From contig JAHIVD010000005.1 of NCBI GenBank assembly GCA_018816815.1, positions 1-29,470 of the forward strand: a stretch of 29,470 nt of DNA, in the 5' to 3' direction. Below are positions 17,053 through 22,267 of the stretch, piece after piece. A model generated the notes under the pieces. The model was not told the DNA's origin and ran no database searches. It was given only the letters and a program-made list of their open reading frames with translations. This DNA comes from Patescibacteria group bacterium (GTDB taxonomy: Bacteria > Patescibacteriota > Microgenomatia > Daviesbacterales > UBA10151). Each line of letters starts with the position of its first letter. Within the stretch, counting starts at the first letter, position 1. Position numbers and translations under genes: made by a program.

Positions 17053-17643
17053 TTACTTTTTTTGCCAATCCCGAGAAGGTTCAACTTCTCCGCTTAGAAT
17101 CAAATCAACTGCTTTTTTGTGCCAATCAAATTTAGTTATATGATACACCTGCTTAAAATATTTTAACGCATTTTGAGCCCCTGGTACACCCTTAGCTTGT
17201 GCCAAGGCATCCAGATTGTCTGCTGTTTTCACCACTCTTGCTTCTATTGACTTTCTCTCGTTATATTCTTTAATCAATTTTATTATTTCTTGCTCTGAAT
17301 CCAAACCCTCAAACAGCGCTTTCACTCCTTCTTCCTCGATGTTTTTAAAAACTCCTCCTGCCATACCTTTTACAAAAGTCCCAACATCCCCAACAATTGT
17401 TTCACCGACATCATGGACAAGTCCCATCTTCAAAACCTTCTCAGTATCAATCTTTATACCTTCTTTTTTGAGTTGTTTTGATAAAAAATAGGCAAACAGT
17501 CCTGTTGTAAAAGAATGGGCTGCAACAGAATCTGCTTCATTCCTTTTAAAACCCAGAGCAATAAAACCCTGCCTCGGTAGTTCTTTAGCCCACTGAAGCG
17601 TTAAAAAAACTTTTAAAATTTTCTTTAAATCTGTTACATTCAT
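17053..17643 (-). CDS. HD-domain metal-dependent phosphohydrolase, HDDC2/YfbR-like
   Basis: This 196-residue protein has the full HD set: H43 in EADSVAAHSF, H77-D78 in VHDVGE with E81, and D142 in VKTADNLDAL. The N-terminal LPRQGF plus the early histidine resemble the HDDC2 and YfbR group, which act as 5'-deoxynucleotidases on dNMPs. That assignment is by family likeness only. It starts in a four-base ATGA overlap with the lysS stop and ends one base before serS, so it is translated as part of that operon. A nucleotide-cleaning or translation-linked role fits the neighbours. Substrates cannot be read from the sequence. Confidence 0.82.
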   Translation of the reverse strand: MNVTDLKKILKVFLTLQWAKELPRQGFIALGFKRNEADSVAAHSFTTGLFAYFLSKQLKKEGIKIDTEKVLKMGLVHDVGETIVGDVGTFVKGMAGGVFKNIEEEGVKALFEGLDSEQEIIKLIKEYNERKSIEARVVKTADNLDALAQAKGVPGAQNALKYFKQVYHITKFDWHKKAVDLILSGEVEPSRDWQKK

Positions 17644-19100
17644 TTTTTATTTTTCTTTTCAGGTCTTAACATGGGGAAAGGTATTACATCTGAGATAGAA
17701 GGGGAATCCGTCATCACCATCACCCATCGGTCCAGTCCCGGTCCGATTCCTGAAGTTGGCGGCATGCCGTATTCCAGCGCCTCTAAAAAATCCTTATCCA
17801 TCTTTTGAGCCTCTAAATTGCCCTTTTTTGCTTTTTCCTTTTCTTCAATCCAAGCTGCCCGCAATTCCTGTGGATCATTTTGCTCGGAATAATTTGTTCC
17901 CATTTCCATACCGGCAACATAAATATCAAAACTTTCAACTAATTTTGGATTATCTGCTTTTCTTTTTGCCAGTGGATAAAAATCAGCAGGGTAGTCGTAA
18001 ACAAATGTGGGTTGGATTAGTTGATCCGTACATTTTTTCTCGAAAATCTCAAGCAATATTTCACCATCTGTCATATAATCTTTAATCTCTATTCTCAGTT
18101 TTTTTGCCAAAGAAACTGCTTTTTCCAAGCTATCAATTTCATGAAAATGTACGCCAGTGTGCTTTTTGAAAAGTTCTGTTAAGCTTACTCTAACCCATGG
18201 TCTTTTATAATTAATCATTACGTTTTTGAAACGAATTTTTGTTGTTTTAAAGACTTTTTTAGCTACATATTCAAACATTTCCTCTATCAAATTCATATTG
18301 TCTAAATAATCCGCATAAGCCTCCATTGTTTCAAGCATGGTAAACTCCGGATTGTGATTACGGTCCATACCCTCATTTCTAAATGTATGCCCTATTTCAA
18401 AAACCTTTTCGAATCCACCCACTATTAACTTTTTTAAATAAAGTTCATTAGAAATACGAAGATAAAAAGTTTGATCCAGTGTATTATGATGGGTCTTAAA
18501 AGGTCTTGCCCGTGTCCCTCCATAAATCGGCTGCAAAACAGGACTCTCAACCTCAACATAACCTTTTTCATTGATTAAAAAATCTCTGACTGCTTGAGTA
18601 ATTAAGGAACGTTTTCTCAAAACATCTTTTGTGCTAGGATTCATAATCATATCCACATAACGCCTCCTGTATCTTTCTTCAATATCTTTTAATCCATACC
18701 AGGCAGAAGGCAAAGGACGTAAACTTTTGGTCAGGATTGTCAAATCAGAAACTTCAACAGTGATCTCGTCTGTTTGAGTTTTAATCACCTCACCGGAAAC
18801 CTCAATAAAATCACCAAGATCAAGATTTGGTAAAAAATCATATTTTTCACCCTGAAGACTACCTTGTCTAAAAAGTAATTGAATTTCCCCGCTGGCATCT
18901 TCTATATTTGCAAAAGTAATTTTGCCATGAGGGCGAAGTGACCTAATCCTTCCTGCAACCGTAACTTTTTTACCCATCATTTTCCGGGCAATCTTAATAA
19001 TATGTTTTCTATTGCTTTTACTAGGATAGGGGTTTATACCGAGCCTTTTAATATTTCCTAACTTTTTCAGTCTTTCTTTTTGTAAATTCTTAAGGGCCAT
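17640..19100 (-). CDS. lysS: Lysine--tRNA ligase, class II
   Basis: LysRS charges tRNA-Lys. The 486-residue length is typical of the bacterial class II enzyme. An OB-fold anticodon domain (about residues 45-150, with VTVAGRIRSLRPHGKITF) precedes the catalytic core. The core shows motif 1 (VEVESPVLQPIYGGTRARPF), motif 2 (FRNEGMDRNHNPEFTMLE) and motif 3 (GIGPGLDRWVMVMT). A near-consensus promoter lies directly upstream with the ATG nine bases after the -10 box, suggesting leaderless initiation. greA is 50 bases upstream in the same direction, so read-through from greA is also possible. The stop overlaps the HD gene start as ATGA. Confidence 0.95.
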   Translation of the reverse strand: MALKNLQKERLKKLGNIKRLGINPYPSKSNRKHIIKIARKMMGKKVTVAGRIRSLRPHGKITFANIEDASGEIQLLFRQGSLQGEKYDFLPNLDLGDFIEVSGEVIKTQTDEITVEVSDLTILTKSLRPLPSAWYGLKDIEERYRRRYVDMIMNPSTKDVLRKRSLITQAVRDFLINEKGYVEVESPVLQPIYGGTRARPFKTHHNTLDQTFYLRISNELYLKKLIVGGFEKVFEIGHTFRNEGMDRNHNPEFTMLETMEAYADYLDNMNLIEEMFEYVAKKVFKTTKIRFKNVMINYKRPWVRVSLTELFKKHTGVHFHEIDSLEKAVSLAKKLRIEIKDYMTDGEILLEIFEKKCTDQLIQPTFVYDYPADFYPLAKRKADNPKLVESFDIYVAGMEMGTNYSEQNDPQELRAAWIEEKEKAKKGNLEAQKMDKDFLEALEYGMPPTSGIGPGLDRWVMVMTDSPSISDVIPFPMLRPEKKNKK

Positions 19101-19109
19101 AATAATTCA

Positions 19110-19138
19110 AGTATACCTACATACATCTGTTTTAACAA
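19110..19138 (-). promoter_or_regulatory. lysS operon promoter
   Basis: Minus strand TTGTTA (19138-19133, 4/6), a 17-base spacer, then TATACT (19115-19110, 5/6). The predicted start of transcription is about three bases before the lysS ATG at 19100. No Shine-Dalgarno sequence is present, consistent with a leaderless mRNA. Confidence 0.6.
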
Positions 19139-19150
19139 CGCGGAAGGAGC

Positions 19151-19642
19151 TCATTTTATATCAAGAACCCTGCATTGATATTTAATACTGGGAGTTACTA
19201 CCTCAACCTTATCTCCTTTTCTTGCGCCCACCAGAGCAGAACCCAAAGGTGATTCATTAGAAATTCTTTTCTTTGCAGGATCTGTCTCTACTCTGCCTGT
19301 AATAGTAAACTCATCCACACCGTCAATCATTTCAACCCTAACAACTGATCCTATTGTTACAAAATCCTGTGTCGAAGGTTCAGGTATAACTTTTGCAATT
19401 TTAAGAATATTTTCAAGCTCGGCAATACGGTTTTCAACCATAGCTTGTTCGTCCATAGCAGCATCATATTCTGAATTTTCCGTTAAATCCCCATATCCCC
19501 TGGCTTGATGTATTGTTTCAGCAATTTGGGATCTTTTAGTATCTTTCAAAAAATCTAACTCTTGCTTAACATCAGCTATACCTTTTAAAGAAATATAGGT
19601 ATTTTTTAAATTATTTGTTGATAATTGATTCATTATAGCCAT
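19151..19642 (-). CDS. greA: Transcription elongation factor GreA
   Basis: GreA inserts its coiled coil into the RNA polymerase secondary channel and triggers cleavage of backtracked RNA. The 163 residues comprise the coiled-coil half (about 12-90) with the acidic tip YGDLTENSEY (D52, E55), then the FKBP-like C-terminal domain with ESPLGSALVGARKGDKVEV. I take the ATG at 19642 because GGGAG lies seven bases upstream. The next ATG (19633) is 16 bases from it. Upstream is a long structured leader with a perfect-consensus promoter, which is unusual for a gene in this window, where most messages look leaderless. lysS follows 50 bases downstream. Confidence 0.94.
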   Translation of the reverse strand: MAIMNQLSTNNLKNTYISLKGIADVKQELDFLKDTKRSQIAETIHQARGYGDLTENSEYDAAMDEQAMVENRIAELENILKIAKVIPEPSTQDFVTIGSVVRVEMIDGVDEFTITGRVETDPAKKRISNESPLGSALVGARKGDKVEVVTPSIKYQCRVLDIK

Positions 19643-19805
19643 AAAAAAACTCCCTTTTGGGGGAGGTCTCCTTTACTTTGGGATTTTTAGGTTTTTTAAC
19701 CTAAAAAAGACCTCCCAGTTTGCTGGCCTTTTTGGCCAGCCGGGATGAAAAACCGGAATAAAAAACACATTTTTCTAAATCAATTGCTTTTGAAAATAAC
19801 ATTAC
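19643..19805 (-). promoter_or_regulatory. Structured greA leader with 33-codon ORF and competing hairpins
   Basis: The predicted transcript of about 163 bases contains, in order: an ATG (19802) three bases from the predicted start, opening a 33-codon ORF that stops at 19703-19701; a perfect 7-bp hairpin, GCTGGCC and GGCCAGC (19740-19722); a perfect 9-bp long-range stem, GGGAGGTCT (19716-19708) with AGACCTCCC (19669-19661); inside it a perfect 10-bp hairpin (19707-19684, 4-base loop); and last CTCCC (19665-19661) with GGGAG (19654-19650) followed by seven T up to the greA ATG. CTCCC belongs to both the 9-bp stem and the final hairpin, so the two exclude each other. The final hairpin hides the greA Shine-Dalgarno and also resembles a short terminator. 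Confidence 0.65.
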
Positions 19806-19811
19806 TGATGG

Positions 19812-19840
19812 ATTATATATTGATAAACATTTCTTGTCAA
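19812..19840 (-). promoter_or_regulatory. Consensus promoter for the greA leader
   Basis: Minus strand TTGACA (19840-19835), exactly 17 bases, TATAAT (19817-19812): a full match to the housekeeping sigma consensus. The leader ORF start at 19802 is nine bases past the -10 box, the same spacing as at lysS. The -35 box overlaps the -35 of the plus-strand RNA promoter in five of six positions, so the two promoters should compete. Confidence 0.8.
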
Positions 19841-19862
19841 TCAGGTCAAATGTGAGTATAAT
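19834..19862 (+). promoter_or_regulatory. Promoter of the tmRNA-like gene
   Basis: Plus strand TTGTCA (19834-19839, 5/6), 17 bases, TATAAT (19857-19862, 6/6). Transcription would start near 19869-19871, which is exactly where the tmRNA-like acceptor stem begins. This supports an RNA gene starting there. It is divergent from, and overlaps, the greA leader promoter at the -35 box. Confidence 0.75.
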
Positions 19863-19870
19863 TTGAGCAC

Positions 19871-20122
19871 GCCGCCAAGTCAAATTCGACTGGCAAGTTC
19901 GATTTTGCCCTGTAATGACGCATAAGAGATGGGGGACGAATAAAGCAGGAGACGTCTAAATGCGATATAGTATGTGCTAATTGCCGCAGAATAAGAACTT
20001 ATAAAGATATGGCGCATTAGTCAAACGGTTAAGACGCTGCCTTCTCAAGGCAGAGGCAGGGGTTCAACTCCCCTATGCGCTACTGAAACAAATCACGGGT
20101 TCGACTCACGTTGGCGGTACCA
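19871..20122 (+). ncRNA. ssrA: tmRNA-like (ssrA-like) gene interrupted by a tRNA-Glu
   Basis: The ends match a tmRNA. GCCGCCA (19871-19877) pairs over seven positions with TGGCGGT (20112-20118, one G-U), followed by an A discriminator and an encoded CCA (20120-20122). ATTCGAC (19884-19890) lies six bases after the acceptor arm, as in Bacillus tmRNA. The T-arm is ACGGG, TTCGACT, CACGT (20095-20111, one G-A mismatch) and abuts the acceptor strand exactly. CAAATC just before the T-arm can pair with GATTTTG (19901-19907), as P2 would, although 19892-19909 can also close a local hairpin. A complete tRNA-Glu occupies 20011-20082, where tmRNA would have its later pseudoknots. At 252 bases it is shorter than usual (about 350-400). 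No convincing tag ORF is seen; the nearest is VLIAAE-stop at 19974-19994. It may be functional, two-piece, or a relic. Confidence 0.55.
20011..20082 (+). tRNA. tRNA-Glu (anticodon CTC)
   Basis: All four arms fold. The acceptor GGCGCAT pairs with ATGCGCT (one G-T). The D-arm is GTC with GAC and a GG-containing loop. The anticodon stem CTGCC with GGCAG encloses TTCTCAA, anticodon CTC at 20044-20046, decoding GAG. The T-arm is AGGGG, TTCAACT, CCCCT. The CCA end is not encoded (the next bases are CTG), unlike the surrounding tmRNA-like gene. The body (ATTAGTCAAACGGTTAAGAC) is typical of bacterial tRNA-Glu. It lies wholly inside the tmRNA-like transcript and would be released by normal tRNA processing. 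Confidence 0.93.
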
Positions 20123-20130
20123 AGTGGGTA
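20092..20130 (+). repeat. tRNA-3'-end-like sequence, copy a (tmRNA T-arm and acceptor)
   Basis: This is the intact T-arm and acceptor 3' end of the tmRNA-like gene, with core TTGGCGGTACCAAG at 20111-20124. ssrA 3' ends are known integration sites for genomic islands. Two degraded look-alikes occur on the same strand at 20819-20856 and 21817-21870, bounding the accessory genes. Confidence 0.45.
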
Positions 20131-20155
20131 GTTTAGGTTGTTAGGACAATAAGAG

Positions 20156-20746
20156 TTAAGATTCAAAGTTTAGATTACTTACTTGATAATCTTTAATATC
20201 TGCTTTAAAGAAATATAAAGGTAAGCTTTTTAACCTATCTCCCTGTTCGTCAGTCAATATAACTAAGAATTCTCCCCCTATAACTTCATCACTGCACTTT
20301 TTCCACATTAAAATAAACTCCTTCTTTGTCATCACTGATTCTGGTTCTTCCAGTTCTGGATCATTTAAAAAAATCTTACCATTCTCCATACCTACAACTA
20401 TTCGAAAATGTCCAATGAGTTGATCGTTTCTAAATTTCTGACATACCACAACCGGTACACCGATTCTTAAATATTCGCGTAGAAGTGCAAATGTTTTTTT
20501 AGGGTTATTCCATACTGCTTGACCAATCATATAGTGTAAATTATTCTTCTTGGCATCTTTAGCGATGTTAATAGTTTGAATAAACTCTTCGGCTGGATTT
20601 GACTTCCTTGGTTCTTTTAATCTGGCCCAAATTTTATCTTCAGTCTGGTTCTTTAAACCATAGTACAAGTAAATCATACACAGGACAGCCGCTCCGCATG
20701 TGGTTTTTTTAGATTGTTTAATATGTGGAACTTTTAACCTCGCCAT
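20156..20746 (-). CDS. Cytosolic C39-like (papain-fold) cysteine peptidase
   Basis: This 196-residue protein has the layout of peptidase C39 and C39-like domains. Q11 and C17 are in QSKKTTCGAA, H113 in LIGHFRIVVGM and D129 in FLNDPELEEPE. These are the oxyanion Gln and the Cys-His-Asp triad in correct order and spacing. C39 domains usually sit in ABC exporters and cut double-glycine leaders, but here the domain stands alone with no membrane segment and no signal peptide, so it would act in the cytoplasm. The substrate is unknown. The gene lies next to the tmRNA-like 3' end and shares an upstream promoter repeat with the zeta-toxin gene, which suggests a mobile or defence context. The ATG is seven bases after TATAAT. 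Confidence 0.78.
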   Translation of the reverse strand: MARLKVPHIKQSKKTTCGAAVLCMIYLYYGLKNQTEDKIWARLKEPRKSNPAEEFIQTINIAKDAKKNNLHYMIGQAVWNNPKKTFALLREYLRIGVPVVVCQKFRNDQLIGHFRIVVGMENGKIFLNDPELEEPESVMTKKEFILMWKKCSDEVIGGEFLVILTDEQGDRLKSLPLYFFKADIKDYQVSNLNFES

Positions 20747-20753
20747 TAAGTGG

Positions 20754-20792
20754 ATTATACTGAGTTCTATTTATTAATGGTAGTTAAAAGCT
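20754..20792 (-). promoter_or_regulatory. Promoter repeat upstream of the C39-like gene
   Basis: Minus strand, in order: an 18-bp box (20792-20775) beginning AGCTTTTAACTACC, then TAGAACT (20769-20763), then TATAAT (20759-20754), seven bases before the ATG. The same three elements with nearly the same spacing stand before the zeta-toxin gene (21780-21743). Shared control or a shared module boundary is likely. Confidence 0.6.
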
Positions 20793-20818
20793 AAACTTAG
20801 GCACAATTACTTATTAAA

Positions 20819-20856
20819 CAGGTTCTAATAGAGTCCAATTGGCGGCACTAAGCTGG
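20819..20856 (+). repeat. tRNA-3'-end-like sequence, degraded copy b
   Basis: CAGGTTCTAAT at 20819-20829 recalls a T-arm, and TTGGCGGCACTAAGCTGG (20839-20856) matches the core of copy a (TTGGCGGTACCAAGTGGG) at 14 of 18 positions. It lies just downstream of the 61-residue gene's stop and between the two accessory modules. Chance similarity cannot be excluded by eye. Confidence 0.4.
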
Positions 20857-21033
20857 ATTTGTTCGGTTATAAGATTTTACCAATTCTCTCTGGTCTTTAT
20901 TTGCATCCCTTACGACTTCCAGTAAAAGTTTTTTCTTTTGGCCAGACGATGCAGTACAAAAGAAATTCGAGAAATCTGTTTTGTGTTGTTTAGTTCGTTT
21001 AAGACCTAAGAGTGATTTAATTTTTGCTATCAT
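20848..21033 (-). CDS. Small basic protein coupled to the zeta-toxin gene
   Basis: I do not recognise this 61-residue protein. It is basic, starts MIAKIKSLLGLKR, has a central SSGQKKKLLLEVVRDANKDQ helix-like part and no membrane segment. Its ATG overlaps the zeta-toxin stop in an ATGA junction (21030-21033), so the two are translated together. A small partner encoded directly after a toxin suggests an antitoxin or accessory factor, but the known zeta antitoxin (epsilon) is normally encoded upstream and looks different. Its C-terminal codons run into a tRNA-3'-end-like repeat at 20819-20856. Confidence 0.6.
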   Translation of the reverse strand: MIAKIKSLLGLKRTKQHKTDFSNFFCTASSGQKKKLLLEVVRDANKDQRELVKSYNRTNPA

Positions 21034-21728
21034 AATAGTATTTCCTCTAATTCTTCACTATTGTACACTTTTTTTAGATAGCTTTCAATTTTCTGAATAT
21101 TTAACTCTAATTTTTCAAGATTCTTTTCGAAATCCTTAACTACAAGATTTAATTCTACATCTGCACCATATTTTTCCTTGGCTAGATTCACATTTTCTCT
21201 TGATTTAAAGTAAGAATTTATAAAAATATCTTTATCAACTCTCCTTTTTTCAATTTCTTCACGTTTTTTTGTATAATCCCATGCTTGCAATGGATCTTGA
21301 TATACATAGAATATCTCTACTTTTCTCCTATGATCTAAAGATCTTTTAATATTTTCTAAGGCATTTGCATAGGCGAATGTTCCATCAAGGATCACATTAA
21401 TATTTTTTTTCAACGCGTAATCATATAAAATATGTACACCTTTAGTTGCAGCTTTTTGATAGATATGTGCATTAATACCTATATACCCAGGGCATTTTAT
21501 CCTTATTTCGTCAGCGTCTATTCTTACAGGTTTTTGAGAAAAACGGTTAATAAGTTGTTTTGAGACTTCTGTTTTTCCTACACCAGGAGGTCCAGCCATA
21601 AACAGAGCAACAGGTTGCGAATCCGAAATGAGTTGAGTAGAGCTAATGAATATGTCAATAATAGTTTTCTCGTGTGCTTTTATCCATTTATAAGCTTCTT
21701 CCGACTGTTTTATGTCATCATCGTTCAT
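21030..21728 (-). CDS. Zeta-toxin-like P-loop kinase
   Basis: Zeta toxins phosphorylate UDP-N-acetylglucosamine-type peptidoglycan precursors using ATP; related enzymes act on other small molecules. The 232 residues show Walker A GPPGVGKT (46-53), then VRIDADEIR with D71 as the probable catalytic base. YQKAATKGVHILYDYALKK and VILDGTFA follow, the usual family order. A basic lid, KKREEIEKRRVDKD, and a coiled C-terminal tail complete it. No epsilon-type antitoxin lies upstream; instead a 61-residue gene is coupled downstream. The promoter carries an 18-bp repeat shared with the C39-like gene. Function as a toxin is inferred from family, not seen. Confidence 0.8.
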   Translation of the reverse strand: MNDDDIKQSEEAYKWIKAHEKTIIDIFISSTQLISDSQPVALFMAGPPGVGKTEVSKQLINRFSQKPVRIDADEIRIKCPGYIGINAHIYQKAATKGVHILYDYALKKNINVILDGTFAYANALENIKRSLDHRRKVEIFYVYQDPLQAWDYTKKREEIEKRRVDKDIFINSYFKSRENVNLAKEKYGADVELNLVVKDFEKNLEKLELNIQKIESYLKKVYNSEELEEILL

Positions 21729-21742
21729 AGTTATATATTAAA

Positions 21743-21780
21743 ATTATATCAGTTCTAATCCCTAATGGTAGTTAAAAGCT
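21743..21780 (-). promoter_or_regulatory. Promoter repeat upstream of the zeta-toxin gene
   Basis: Minus strand: the 18-bp box (21780-21763) identical to 20792-20775, then TAGAACT (21757-21751), then TATAAT (21748-21743). The ATG at 21728 is 14 bases beyond the -10 box. The box is a direct repeat of the one before the C39-like gene, about 988 bases apart. Confidence 0.6.
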
Positions 21781-21816
21781 GGATCTTGAGTGAAGCTAGA
21801 TTCAAGTAACACTTTC

Positions 21817-21870
21817 CAGGTTCTTAATGATCCTAGAAGCTGGTTCCAATTCTGAAACATTTGGGTACCA
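21817..21870 (+). repeat. tRNA-3'-end-like sequence, degraded copy c
   Basis: CAGGTTCTTAAT (21817-21828) resembles the beginning of copy b (CAGGTTCTAAT). AAGCTGG (21837-21843) recalls its end with the middle missing. A second T-arm-like GGTTC and GGTACCA (21864-21870) resemble copy a. The match is loose. The flanking stretch 21871-22029 holds nothing I can recognise apart from a repeated ATTCTGAAAC (21850 and 21878). Confidence 0.3.
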
Positions 21871-22029
21871 AAAGAGATTCTGAAACTGAAGAACTAAAAT
21901 TTTTCTGTAATTTTACATTATTCCAAATTTAACCCGAAGTCAAGAGAGAAATTAAGAAGACTACGTGTGAAACTATATCACTTGAAGGATGTAAACTTTT
22001 GTATAACCGCCTAAAATCCTGGGGTGGAA

Positions 22030-22266
22030 TTATTTCAAACCTTCAGTTATATTTGCACTTAGCGATTTTGCTTCAGCCACAGCAGGTTTTTGATTTTTAT
22101 ATATTAAAATATAATCAGCTTTCAAGGGTTTTAAACACTGATCACCGGTTAGAATTGCCTGTCAGTAAAAAATATTCCCAAAAGATTTTAGATCCCTCCA
22201 CTGCGCCCCAACCGACCTCTTTAACTTTGGATCAACATATTCAACTCAAGTTTCTTCTTCATTCAT
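22030..22266 (-). pseudogene. hsdR: Remnant of a type I restriction R subunit (hsdR), N-terminal part
   Basis: Starting one base after the fic stop, the minus strand reads MNEEET, TGA, VEYVDPKLK. The reading then shifts by one base to GWGAVEGSKIFWEYFLLTG, and returns to the first frame for KADYILIYKNQKPAVAEAK and ANITEGLK before TAA. Joined, this matches the start of HsdR proteins, with the usual MNEAETR...DPxLK...GWG...ADYVL...AVxEAK pattern. EAK belongs to the PD-(D/E)XK nuclease site. The TGA sits where an Arg codon is normal, consistent with CGA to TGA. The helicase and remaining parts are absent from 21729-22029, so the gene is truncated as well as frameshifted. Confidence 0.75.
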
Positions 22267-22267
22267 A

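Noticed and set aside
17051..17084. Longer serS start adding 11 residues
   Set aside because: It would overlap the HD gene by 32 bases, whereas the inner start gives the usual MLDI beginning one base after the HD stop.
19871..19910. 5' part of a second ordinary tRNA beginning GCCGCCA
   Set aside because: No D-arm or anticodon arm follows. The ATTCGAC at tmRNA spacing and the distant pairing partner fit tmRNA better.
22246..22248. Possible recoded TGA in the hsdR remnant (SR1/Gracilibacteria read TGA as Gly)
   Set aside because: lysS, the zeta gene and others end normally on TGA, and the remnant also has frameshifts and further stops.
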